DNA from: JAHDCJ01 sp039028895
GTDB lineage: Bacteria; Bacteroidota; Bacteroidia; Chitinophagales; Saprospiraceae
DNA length: 64,000 nucleotides
Assembly (NCBI GenBank): GCA_039028895.1
Contig: JBCCHF010000009.1
Coordinates: forward strand, 1-64,000
Reading direction: 5' to 3'
Positions 15,890 through 24,751 of this stretch are shown here, piece by piece. Below the pieces are notes generated by a model. The model was not told where the DNA came from, made no database searches, and was given only the letters and a program-made list of their open reading frames with translations. The stretch's first letter is position 1, and each line of letters starts with the position of its first letter. The position numbers and the translations under genes are program-made.

Positions 15890-18800
15890 ATGACTGCATC
15901 CAGATACATTTTCATAAGCTTATTTTTCTTTTTTTCCCTTCCGGGAATGATTAGTGCGCAAGGTATTCAGACAGAATTCGGTAAAAACCGTATTCAGAAC
16001 CAGCAGTTTAAATGGCAACAATACGAAACTGATAATTTTGTTACCTATTGGTATGAAGGCGGCCGAACGATAGGTGAATTTGTAGTACAAATAGCAGAAA
16101 GAGACCAGATTGAACTCCAGTCAATTCTTGAATACAAACTGAATGAAAAGATTCAGATCCTGGTTTACAACGACCTGAATGACCTTAAACAATCCAACCT
16201 TGGCAACCAGGAGACCTTCTATAACACTGGTGGTACAACCCGAATCGTAGGCAATAAAGTGTTCGTTCATTTCAATGGTGATCGAAATAATTTGCGTAAG
16301 CAGATCAGGGAAGGGGTGACGCATATCTACCTGAGTCGCATGATGTTTGGTGGTAATTTGCAAGAAATCGTTCAAAATGCTGTTCTGCTCAATTTACCGC
16401 AATGGTTTACCAATGGTCTTGTAGCCTATGTTGGAGAAAACTGGAATACTTCACTGGATAATCGTTTGAGAGATGGTATTCTTAATGAAAAATACACCAC
16501 CTTCCTGGATGTCGTGAATGAAGATCCGCAATTGGCTGGCCATTCTCTTTGGCATTATATCGGTCAGAATTATGGACAATCCACGGTTGCGAATCTCCTT
16601 TATTTAACTCGGATTAATCGCAGTGTGGAAAGTGGATTTCTATACGTAATGGGATCGACATTTCACCAAACCTCAGAAAACTGGTTTGACTTTTATTATC
16701 AGCGTTACAAATCGGACGAAGTTCTGGGAACTACACCAGCTGGTACGCCTTTGACGATCCAGAATCCTAAAAACCACAGGGTCAGCCAGGTTAAGATCAG
16801 TCCAAATGGTAATCGGATTGCTTATGTTACCAACGATGCCGGAAAGTTTCAGGTGCATACCCAGGAACTCAAAATGACCCCTGAACCTAAGCTGGTTTTA
16901 AAAGAAGGCCTGCGAAACACGTTCCAGGAGGTTGATGAGAATTACCCGCTGTTGGCATGGAACCCTAAATCAGGCGTCTTGACTGTTTTGTTCGAAAAGA
17001 AAAATCGTTTTCAATTGGTTAGCTATAACCCCAAAAGTGGGAAAGCCGAGACAACAACATTCAAAAAGATGTTTGACAGGATTACAAGCATCAATTATTC
17101 AAAAAGTACACAACTCGTTATCTCTGCTCTGAAAGATGGTCAGTCGGATATTTATACAATGAGTACTGCAGGCAAAAATGTTACACAACTTACCTCGGAT
17201 GCCTTTGATGACCACGGGCCACAAGCAGTAGAAATTGACGGGCGATCAGGTATCCTGTTTTCTTCAAATAGAAATTCAACCAATCTTAGGGCTCCTGGAC
17301 CGCTCTCGATGGAAGAGCCACGTGATTTTGACGTTTTCTTCTACCCACTTGAAACTGATAATCCTGAACTGGTTAGAGTTACAGACACGCCATTTGCTAG
17401 TGAAAGACACCCGGTACAATTGGATAGTACTTACTTTGGTTTTTTGAGTGATGTAAATGGCATTGATAACCGCTTTAGCGGAATGCTTAGAGAGGACATT
17501 GCCTATTACGAAAAAGTAGTCGTCTATACTGATGGCTCACAAGTTACCATTCCACAGGATTCTATTCCAGCTTCAGATACACAAATCGATACGAGTTATC
17601 TGCAATCGGTTTATGAACTCATGGCATTTACACATCCTAATACAGCATTCAATAAAAATATCATCGAGCATAGCGTCTCGCAGAGAAAGCAGAAAGTTGC
17701 AGAATTACACTTTCATAATGGTGCCTACCGGATTTTTGTAAGACAATTGGATGGTGCGAGGCAAGTAGAACTTCCGCCAACCAGTTACCGGGAGTTTGTT
17801 GTTGACAAAGCCCAAAAAGAAACTGTAGCTCCGGTGGTTCCCATGAATAATGTTTTGGATTCTATCCCTTTATGGCAAGTGCCTGAAGAGTTTGAAGAGC
17901 CGACAACAGATTCACCTGCAGAGAATGAGGTTGAGGATAACACTCCACCAGTAGAACAGCCAGTCGAAGTAAAACCGGAAGCAGAACCGAAGGAAGAACC
18001 AAAAGAGGATCGTATAGATATTGACAATTATTTCTTCCAGTCTGAGTTTGACAATAACGAGACGCCTGCAGCTATGATCATAGAAGATGAAGATGGTAAT
18101 ATTACCCTTCAGAACCCGGCCACCGTCTTTAGTGAGTTTATAGAACCCGTTTACGAACCTGTTGATTTCAGTCCGGCTGACGTCAATCCATATCGCCGCA
18201 AGTTCAAAATGGAATACCTGGCGGTCCAATTGGATAACAGCCTCATGTTTGATGGTAGAAATAACAGGCGCTTCAGCCCTGAATTCTACGAATACCAGGG
18301 TCTTGGTATTCTGGTGAAAACCAGCATGATTGACATTCACGAGGATTTTCGTTTCCAGGGCGGATTCAGAGTACCAATAAGGTTTGACGGAGTAGAATAC
18401 TTCTTAACCTTTGAGGATCGTCGGAAAAAACTGGATAAGCGGTTTAGTTTGTACCGGAGATCAAATGTTGATAATGAAGACCTGGGCAATTTCAACTCGA
18501 TATCAAAGCGAACTATAAGTCATATCGCGGAAACGCGATTGTCGTGGCCATTAAACATCTTTACAAGCGTCAGAGGGAATTTCTTCGTCAGAACGGACCG
18601 CAATATCACATTGGCTACCGACTTTGGTAATTTGGAAACACCACGCCTTGATGAACAAAGGATTGGTTTCCAACTGGAGTATGTTTATGACAATACAACC
18701 GATATTTCTGTAAATATCAAAAATGGGACCCGATTCAAGGTTTTTGTAGAGATGCAGAAGAAATTCGACCTGAGAATCCTGGAGCCAGATGCTAATTTTA

Positions 18801-19432
18801 GTCTTGACTTTGGGGAAGGTTTTCTTCACTCCTTTGGGTTTGATGCGCGCCACTATCTAAAAATCGATAAATATTCGATATTGGCAGGACGAGCTGCTTT
18901 CGCGAGTTCTTTCGGAGCTGAAAAGATCCTTTACTTCCTGGGTGGAGTTGATAACTGGATAATTTCAGACTCCAACGAGGAAATCCCGGTTCCAGCGAAT
19001 ACGGGTTTTGCCTACCAGACACTTGCGAGCAATATGCGCGGATTCAAAAATAATATCCGTAACGGTAATTCCTACTTTATCCTGAATCTTGAAGCAAGGG
19101 TACCAATATTCAATTACTTTGCTCGCCATCCGCTAAAATCTTCATTCCTCCGTAATTTCCAATTGGTTGGTTTTGTAGATATGGGAACGGCATGGCAGGG
19201 CGTTTCTCCCTTCCAGGACGATAATCCTCTAAATACAGTCCTAATCGGAAATCAAGGATCGCCAATCAATGTAGAAGTCAATTATTTCCGTAACCCAATC
19301 GTATATGGACTTGGAGCAGGGCTGCGCACGATGATCTTTGGATATTTCGTGAGACTGGATTATGCCTGGGGTGTAGAAACCGGTGTTTTCCAGGAAGGAC
19401 AGTTCTACATTTCACTTGGAAAGGATTTTTAA
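15890..19432 (+). CDS. Outer-membrane protein: degenerate protease-like domain, TolB-like propeller, BamA-like barrel
   Basis: A 1180-residue protein with a signal peptide (ending ISAQG). Residues 40-280 resemble a peptidase MA-like domain, but where HExxH would be expected the sequence reads EGVTH (141-145), and the Glu of the usual PxWxxEG is Asn175 (LPQWFTNG), so catalysis should be lost. Residues 290-560 contain TolB-type repeats (RIAYVTND, DIYTMSTAGKNVTQLT, GILFSSNRNSTNLRAPGP). A Pro/Glu-rich linker (660-720) leads to a C-terminal surface-antigen-like beta-barrel (about 790-1180) ending in Phe. Role unknown; I infer an outer-membrane anchored scaffold facing the periplasm. It overlaps the convergent 19429 gene by 4 bp. 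Confidence 0.85.
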   Translation: MTASRYIFISLFFFFSLPGMISAQGIQTEFGKNRIQNQQFKWQQYETDNFVTYWYEGGRTIGEFVVQIAERDQIELQSILEYKLNEKIQILVYNDLNDLKQSNLGNQETFYNTGGTTRIVGNKVFVHFNGDRNNLRKQIREGVTHIYLSRMMFGGNLQEIVQNAVLLNLPQWFTNGLVAYVGENWNTSLDNRLRDGILNEKYTTFLDVVNEDPQLAGHSLWHYIGQNYGQSTVANLLYLTRINRSVESGFLYVMGSTFHQTSENWFDFYYQRYKSDEVLGTTPAGTPLTIQNPKNHRVSQVKISPNGNRIAYVTNDAGKFQVHTQELKMTPEPKLVLKEGLRNTFQEVDENYPLLAWNPKSGVLTVLFEKKNRFQLVSYNPKSGKAETTTFKKMFDRITSINYSKSTQLVISALKDGQSDIYTMSTAGKNVTQLTSDAFDDHGPQAVEIDGRSGILFSSNRNSTNLRAPGPLSMEEPRDFDVFFYPLETDNPELVRVTDTPFASERHPVQLDSTYFGFLSDVNGIDNRFSGMLREDIAYYEKVVVYTDGSQVTIPQDSIPASDTQIDTSYLQSVYELMAFTHPNTAFNKNIIEHSVSQRKQKVAELHFHNGAYRIFVRQLDGARQVELPPTSYREFVVDKAQKETVAPVVPMNNVLDSIPLWQVPEEFEEPTTDSPAENEVEDNTPPVEQPVEVKPEAEPKEEPKEDRIDIDNYFFQSEFDNNETPAAMIIEDEDGNITLQNPATVFSEFIEPVYEPVDFSPADVNPYRRKFKMEYLAVQLDNSLMFDGRNNRRFSPEFYEYQGLGILVKTSMIDIHEDFRFQGGFRVPIRFDGVEYFLTFEDRRKKLDKRFSLYRRSNVDNEDLGNFNSISKRTISHIAETRLSWPLNIFTSVRGNFFVRTDRNITLATDFGNLETPRLDEQRIGFQLEYVYDNTTDISVNIKNGTRFKVFVEMQKKFDLRILEPDANFSLDFGEGFLHSFGFDARHYLKIDKYSILAGRAAFASSFGAEKILYFLGGVDNWIISDSNEEIPVPANTGFAYQTLASNMRGFKNNIRNGNSYFILNLEARVPIFNYFARHPLKSSFLRNFQLVGFVDMGTAWQGVSPFQDDNPLNTVLIGNQGSPINVEVNYFRNPIVYGLGAGLRTMIFGYFVRLDYAWGVETGVFQEGQFYISLGKDF

Positions 19433-20304
19433 ATCACATCGATTCGCTCCTGTTTTGCACCAAATTTCTGCATGAGCATTTTGGCGTCTTCAGTTGATAT
19501 CTTAAGGTTGTTAATTGGCAATGAAGAGTTTGTTTTGCCACGACCTCTGCCTTCGATGAAGACATTTTCAAAGGAGAGATACTGAACCTTTTCGTAGGGC
19601 AGGAAAAAGATATGGACCAGTGCATATTTGTAAGCTATGCCTTCGGCGATTTCATCCAGAGTGCCGATTAAGTCTGCATTAAGTTTTTCAATAAAGGCGT
19701 CAGAACCTACGACCGATCTGAATTGGTTGTCAAGCGTAAATTTTGGATACCAGCGTGCCAGGTCTTCAGAATAAGGATAGTCTTTGGTCATCACAACAGC
19801 CTGAAAGGCCAAACCACCAGCAATTGCAAGTTCTGCAGTCCAAACCAAAAGAGCGACAAACCCTTTGATGGTGCCGCCAAAAATAACCCAGTACCCTGTT
19901 TGGAATAATTCGGCAATGATACCAAAAAAGAAAACCGGATTAAGGCACACGGGTAAAAAGGAAAGAAAAGGGCCTATCCCCATATACCCGTCTGAGATCG
20001 CAAATAACATAAACCCCGACCATTGGAAAAAATGGAATAATAAGACAAGAATGCCAGTTAGCAGGTATTTTGATTTTCTATTTCTGATCTTGACCAACCT
20101 AATAACAAATCTCGCCAGAAGGCCTAATAGCAACCCTGCACCTACAGTCATCAAAAAATTAATGTAGAGGATGGGGTTAATAAAAGTGAGCAAGGCATAA
20201 ATATAGCCTAATAATAAGGCTGGTATGATGACTATCAATACAGCAATGAATAGGTTTGACCACGATGGCTTTGAGGGAGAAACGTAAAACAGTTGATCAC
20301 TCAT
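19429..20304 (-). CDS. Polytopic inner-membrane protein, unknown function
   Basis: A 291-residue protein not matched to a family I know. The N-terminal 180 residues contain about five hydrophobic spans (starting at residues 17, 45, 80, 103-125 and 158), and the C-terminal 110 residues are soluble and mixed-charge. There are no catalytic motifs. It lies after mfd in the same orientation, with the ATCAACC tandem repeat in the 76-bp gap, so it may be read from the mfd transcript. The 3' end overlaps the convergent 1180-residue gene by 4 bp. Confidence 0.85.
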   Translation of the reverse strand: MSDQLFYVSPSKPSWSNLFIAVLIVIIPALLLGYIYALLTFINPILYINFLMTVGAGLLLGLLARFVIRLVKIRNRKSKYLLTGILVLLFHFFQWSGFMLFAISDGYMGIGPFLSFLPVCLNPVFFFGIIAELFQTGYWVIFGGTIKGFVALLVWTAELAIAGGLAFQAVVMTKDYPYSEDLARWYPKFTLDNQFRSVVGSDAFIEKLNADLIGTLDEIAEGIAYKYALVHIFFLPYEKVQYLSFENVFIEGRGRGKTNSSLPINNLKISTEDAKMLMQKFGAKQERIDVI

Positions 20305-20333
20305 ATTTTGGGGTTTTATTTAGATTTCTATCC

Positions 20334-20382
20334 ATCAACCATCAACCATCAACCATCAACCATCAACCATCAACCATCAATC
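20334..20382. repeat. ATCAACC 7-bp tandem repeat (six perfect copies and one imperfect)
   Basis: Six exact ATCAACC copies (20334-20375) are followed by one ATCAATC (20376-20382). The array fills most of the 76-bp gap between the end of mfd (stop at 20381-20383) and the start of the membrane-protein gene at 20304. On the minus strand it reads GGTTGAT repeats. Such perfect short arrays are prone to slippage; copy number may vary between strains. Confidence 0.95.
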
Positions 20383-23300
20383 AGCCTGCTTCAACCCCGG
20401 AAATAGCTTCCTGTATCTTTTCAAGTAGCTTCAAGGCTGCTTCCATGTCTCTGACACCTTCCTTGATGAGCATGAAATAATTGTTGGATTTTTTGAAACC
20501 CATTTTGCGATCCGCTTTAAGCTGGACGTATTGGAGAATACGATGAAAGAGCTCCGTCTCGTAATAGGGCGACTCAGGATTACTGACAAAAAAGCAACGG
20601 AGCTTTTGACTTTTGAGAATCAAGCGCTCAAAGCCCAGTTCTTTACAGAGCCAGCGAAGACGAAGTGCAAGGAATAGTTGTTTTACAGACTTTGGTAATT
20701 TCCCAAAGCGGTCGATGAGTCTTTGCTGGAAGGCCTCCAACTCCTCGTCAGTTTTCACCTGGTCGAGTTCAGTATACAGGTTTAATCTTTCCTGCACCTT
20801 ATTGACATAATCATCAGGAATAAGCATTTCAATATCTGTTTCCAGAATGACATCCCTGACAAATTTGCGTTCTTTTGCCAATTCTCCTTTGAACAGGTCT
20901 TTATATTCATTCTCTTTTAACTCCTGGATGGCTTCATCGAGGATCTTTTGGTAGGTCTCATACCCTATATCGGTGATAAAGCCACTTTGTTCGCCTCCAA
21001 GCAGGTTACCCGCTCCCCTGATGTCAAGGTCGCGCATGGCGATATGAAAGCCACTGCCAAGGTCCGCAAATTCTTCGATGGTCTGGAGTCGCTTCCTGGC
21101 ATCTGAAGTCAGTGCCGATAGTGGAGGACAGAACAAGTAGCAAAATGCTTTCTTATTCGAACGTCCAACACGTCCCCGCAATTGGTGAAGATCACTCAAG
21201 CCAAAGTGGTGGGCGTTATTGATGATTATGGTATTGGCATTAGGAATGTCGAGACCGGTTTCGATGATATTGGTGCAAACCAAAACATCGTGCTGCCCAT
21301 TGATGAAATCTACAAGTGTTTTTTCCAGGTCTTTAGAATCCATCTGGCCATGTGCCATGGTCATATCGACATCAGGACAAAGCCGACGCAACATCGCCAT
21401 GATTTCTGGTAAGTCTTTAACCCGGTTATGCAAGAAGAAAACCTGGCCTCCCCGATAAATCTCATAATAAATCGATTCCTTGATCAGGTCACCATTAAAG
21501 GTCTTCACTTCAGTTTGAATCGGCTGTCGATTAGGTGGTGGTGTATTGATCACTGATAAATCCCGCGCAGCCATCAAAGAGAACTGTAATGTTCGTGGAA
21601 TAGGAGTCGCCGTAAGTGTCAAGGTATCCACGTTGACCTTCAGGTTTCTCAGTTTTTCCTTTGCAGCAACGCCAAATTTCTGCTCTTCATCGATAACCAA
21701 AAGGCCTAGGTCTTTAAATTTTATGGCTTTATTCAATAAACCATGGGTGCCGATTAAGATATCGATCTTGCCTTCTTTAAGTTTTTCAATGATTTGGCGC
21801 CTCTCACGGTGCGTTCGGAAACGATTGAGGTAATCCACTTCAACTCCAAACTCTTTTAACCGATCATTGAAAGTCTGAAAATGCTGAAGCGCCAAAATGG
21901 TGGTTGGAACGAGAATAGCGACTTGTTTACCGCCAATAACAGATTTGAAAGCTGCTCGAACGGCAATTTCTGTTTTCCCAAAACCGACATCACCACAAAT
22001 AAGGCGGTCCATTGGCCAGCTTTTTTCCATGTCGGCCTTGACGTCCTGTGTGGCTTTGAGCTGGTCAGGGGTATCTTCATAGATGAAGGAGGCTTCAAGC
22101 TCAGTTTGCATATAACCATCCTTCTGAAAGGCGAATCCTTTTGAAGCTTTGCGTTTTGCATATAGCTTGATCAACTCTGCTGCGATGTCTTTGACTTTTT
22201 TCTTGGTCCTACGTTTGAGGTTAGTCCATGTCTCTGAGCCGAGTTTGGTTAATTTTGGTGGCTTACCTTCCTTGCCAACAAATTTGGAGATCTTATGCAA
22301 TGAGTTGATACTGACATACAACAAGTCGTTATCGCGATAAATGAGTCTCACCGCTTCCTGCAGGTGACCGTTGATGTTGATTTTTTCGAGTCCGGAATAT
22401 TTTCCAACCCCATGGTCAATATGCGTTACAAAATCGCCAGGTCGAAGTTCCCGTAGCATCTTGATATTGAGCGCATCGCTTTTCGAGAATCCTTTTTTGA
22501 TCCTGAATTTGTGGTAGCGTTCAAAGATTTGGTGATCAGTATAGCAGACTATCTTTTCATCAAGATCAATAAACCCTGAATGTATGGCCATTGGAATAGG
22601 GTGGAAGTCGAGGTTTGCACCCATATCCTCGAAGATGCTGTAAAAGCGTTTGAGCTGTCGAGGATTTCCTGTAAAGAGAAAGATTTCCCGACTTTCTGCC
22701 ATATTAGTTTCCATATCCTTCACCAACAGCTCGAAATTCTTGTTGAAGCTGGGCTGAGGTTTGGAGTCAAAGGTTATCTTTTCTGCACCTTCTCCAAAAA
22801 GTGAGGTTTTGCTGAATTCCACAGAATGGTGGCTCAGGAGGTCCTCCATAATTTCCTTTGGGAAAATAAATGCCTTGTCTTTCAAGAATTCACGCTCAGC
22901 ACTTTCCTCCATTTCGAGGACCGCTTCGGCCAATTGACCAGCTTTCTCGAAACAGATTTGAAGCTTATCCAGCAGTATTTGCGTGTCTGCCATCCAAACA
23001 GAAGTGTTTTCCGGAAGGAGCGTTAATAAGGACTCCTTTTGATCTTTAGAAAACTGGGTTTGGATGTTTGGTACAATTGATACCCGCGCAATTTTGCGTT
23101 TCGACAATTGTGTGGTGGGGTTGAAAGTACGGATGCTTTCTACTTCTTCGTCAAACAATTCAACCCGGTACGGATGATCATTCCCAAAAGAGAAAATATC
23201 GACAATTCCTCCACGGATCGAAAACTGGCCTGGCTCGTAAACGAAGTCCACCCGCTCAAATCCATATTCTACAAGTACATCGATAATTGTATCAACGTCA

Positions 23301-23761
23301 AGGGGCTCATTGATCTCGATATCGATACGACTCTTGTTCAATTCCTTGGGGGCAACAACTTTTTCGAATAACGCTTCGGGGTAGGTAACGATGATCTCAC
23401 CAGTGGTCCTTTGGCTAACCAATTTGTTAACCGTTTCTGCGCGAAGCAGTACATTGCTATTGTTCAATTCTTCAAAATGGGCAGGCTTTTTAAAGCTGTC
23501 GGGGAAGAAAAGAATGTTCTTTTTGTCAAAAAGGTTGCTGATGTTATTGTGGAGAAAAGCAGCGTCGTCTTTAGTATTGGCGACGACCAACATGTTATGG
23601 GGTAATCTGAGAAAGGTTCCAGCAAGGACAAAGGAAGCCTGTGCGCCGATGGTTCCTGATAAAAGTAACCGTTTGGGCGTTTTCCGCTTAAGGGCGGCAG
23701 AGATTTGCTGCGTACGAGCGTCATCTCGGTATCTTTCCAGCAGGCGCTGCAAATTACTCAC
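20381..23761 (-). CDS. mfd: Transcription-repair coupling factor Mfd
   Basis: About 1126 residues from the GTG at 23761, or 1151 from a TTG at 23836; the GTG is preferred because the longer form would include intergenic repeat DNA. Visible domains: a UvrB-like N-terminal part; the RNA-polymerase interaction domain with LRPGDFVTHIDHGVGKYSGL; a RecG-like helicase module with Walker A CGDVGFGKTEIAVRAAF, DEEQ (VIDEEQKFG), TATPIPRTL and QLRGRVGRSN; and the TRCF C-terminal domain. It removes RNA polymerase stalled at DNA damage and recruits UvrA. Length is normal for the family. Confidence 0.97.
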   Translation of the reverse strand: MSNLQRLLERYRDDARTQQISAALKRKTPKRLLLSGTIGAQASFVLAGTFLRLPHNMLVVANTKDDAAFLHNNISNLFDKKNILFFPDSFKKPAHFEELNNSNVLLRAETVNKLVSQRTTGEIIVTYPEALFEKVVAPKELNKSRIDIEINEPLDVDTIIDVLVEYGFERVDFVYEPGQFSIRGGIVDIFSFGNDHPYRVELFDEEVESIRTFNPTTQLSKRKIARVSIVPNIQTQFSKDQKESLLTLLPENTSVWMADTQILLDKLQICFEKAGQLAEAVLEMEESAEREFLKDKAFIFPKEIMEDLLSHHSVEFSKTSLFGEGAEKITFDSKPQPSFNKNFELLVKDMETNMAESREIFLFTGNPRQLKRFYSIFEDMGANLDFHPIPMAIHSGFIDLDEKIVCYTDHQIFERYHKFRIKKGFSKSDALNIKMLRELRPGDFVTHIDHGVGKYSGLEKININGHLQEAVRLIYRDNDLLYVSINSLHKISKFVGKEGKPPKLTKLGSETWTNLKRRTKKKVKDIAAELIKLYAKRKASKGFAFQKDGYMQTELEASFIYEDTPDQLKATQDVKADMEKSWPMDRLICGDVGFGKTEIAVRAAFKSVIGGKQVAILVPTTILALQHFQTFNDRLKEFGVEVDYLNRFRTHRERRQIIEKLKEGKIDILIGTHGLLNKAIKFKDLGLLVIDEEQKFGVAAKEKLRNLKVNVDTLTLTATPIPRTLQFSLMAARDLSVINTPPPNRQPIQTEVKTFNGDLIKESIYYEIYRGGQVFFLHNRVKDLPEIMAMLRRLCPDVDMTMAHGQMDSKDLEKTLVDFINGQHDVLVCTNIIETGLDIPNANTIIINNAHHFGLSDLHQLRGRVGRSNKKAFCYLFCPPLSALTSDARKRLQTIEEFADLGSGFHIAMRDLDIRGAGNLLGGEQSGFITDIGYETYQKILDEAIQELKENEYKDLFKGELAKERKFVRDVILETDIEMLIPDDYVNKVQERLNLYTELDQVKTDEELEAFQQRLIDRFGKLPKSVKQLFLALRLRWLCKELGFERLILKSQKLRCFFVSNPESPYYETELFHRILQYVQLKADRKMGFKKSNNYFMLIKEGVRDMEAALKLLEKIQEAISGVEAG

Positions 23762-23833
23762 GGCTGCGAAGGTACGGTTAATGTTGTTGGGATGCAAGTT
23801 CGCTTCTATTAGTAGGCGGCAATTGCCAATACT

Positions 23834-23847
23834 CAATCTGCAATCTC
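23834..23847. repeat. CAATCTG/CAATCTC heptamer pair upstream of mfd
   Basis: Two consecutive 7-bp units, CAATCTG (23834-23840) and CAATCTC (23841-23847), the same heptamer found at 238-251. It lies between mfd and the peroxiredoxin gene. Confidence 0.6.
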
Positions 23848-23908
23848 ACATTTAGTTTAAATGTTTTGAAGTATTCAATATATCCCATTGCTTAACCTCC
23901 GATTGCCC

Positions 23909-24547
23909 CTAATCCTTATTCGGCTGAGGTGTATACCTGAGATAGTCAGTCACCTTCTCAAACCCTTTAGGGAATTGTTCAGTGGCTTCTTCGTCTGAAA
24001 CCGAAGGAACGATGATGCAGTTTTCCCCATCTTTCCAATTCGCTGGCGTTGCTACTTTGTGATAAGCAGTTAACTGCAAGGAGTCAAGGACTCTCAGGAT
24101 CTCGTCGAAGTTGCGGCCAGTGGCTGCGGGGTAAGTCAGGGTAAGTTTAACGGTTTTGTCAGGCGCAATAATGAAGACAGAGCGGACTGTGTGCTTGCTG
24201 TCAGCCTCTGGATGGATCATGCTGTACAAAGTGGCCACTTCCCGGTTTTGATCAGCAATGATGGGGAAGTTTACTACAGTGTTTTGCGTTCTGTTGATAT
24301 CCTTTACCCATTCGTGGTGGTCAGGCAGCGGGTCTACACTCACTGCAATGACTTTGCAATTTCTTGCAGCAAATTCTTCTTTCAATCGGGCAACTGTACC
24401 GAGTTCGGTTGTACATACAGGTGTGAAATCAGCAGGATGAGAAAACAGGATTCCCCAACCATCACCAAGGTATTCATGGAAATTGATGTCACCTTCGGTA
24501 GTTGAAGCTGTAAAATTGGGAGCGATTTCGCCTAGTTTGATAGACAT
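23909..24547 (-). CDS. 1-Cys peroxiredoxin (Prx6 type)
   Basis: A 212-residue protein with the peroxidatic-Cys motif SHPADFTPVCTTELG (Cys45) and the Prx6-specific late motif RYTPQPN. Pro and Thr of the PxxxT/SxxC motif are present. Other cysteines (NCKVIAV, ENCIIVP) are not in the resolving position, so it is probably the 1-Cys type, reducing H2O2 or lipid peroxides. It stands alone. A 14-bp palindrome resembling a CRP/FNR-type site lies about 100 bp upstream of its start (24644-24657). Confidence 0.95.
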   Translation of the reverse strand: MSIKLGEIAPNFTASTTEGDINFHEYLGDGWGILFSHPADFTPVCTTELGTVARLKEEFAARNCKVIAVSVDPLPDHHEWVKDINRTQNTVVNFPIIADQNREVATLYSMIHPEADSKHTVRSVFIIAPDKTVKLTLTYPAATGRNFDEILRVLDSLQLTAYHKVATPANWKDGENCIIVPSVSDEEATEQFPKGFEKVTDYLRYTPQPNKD

Positions 24548-24643
24548 AATTTTCTTTTTGAGATTATAAAATCGGTTGGTTAATTGCTAATGATCATAAC
24601 ATTAAAGTCAAGGGCAATGTTGCTGAAAAATCTTAAAAATGAT

Positions 24644-24657
24644 GTGATCATGATCAC
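24644..24657. promoter_or_regulatory. Palindromic GTGATCATGATCAC, CRP/FNR-like operator candidate
   Basis: A perfect 14-bp palindrome. With its 5' neighbour T it reads TGTGA-N6-TCAC-T, nine of ten fixed positions of the CRP consensus TGTGA-N6-TCACA. It is also flanked by TCTTAAA (left) and TTTAAGA (right). The only gene that starts near it is the peroxiredoxin (start at 24547, reading leftward). Binding is predicted from the motif only. Confidence 0.55.
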
Positions 24658-24751
24658 TTTAAGAAAGTTTTAAGAATCATTTAATAAATGCAGAGTTGAA
24701 AGGAGAATACTCAACTGCCAATAATGGTTTAATTGCTGTTTTTCTTATTGC

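Noticed and set aside
20334..20382. CRISPR-like array at the ATCAACC repeat
   Set aside because: The 7-bp units are contiguous with no spacers and no cas genes are near.
23762..23836. Longer mfd from the TTG at 23836
   Set aside because: It would translate heptamer-containing intergenic DNA. The GTG at 23761 gives a normal Mfd N-terminus and length.
23391..23855. 154-codon plus-strand frame over the start of mfd
   Set aside because: It is opposite the Mfd N-terminal coding region, with no homology that I recognise.
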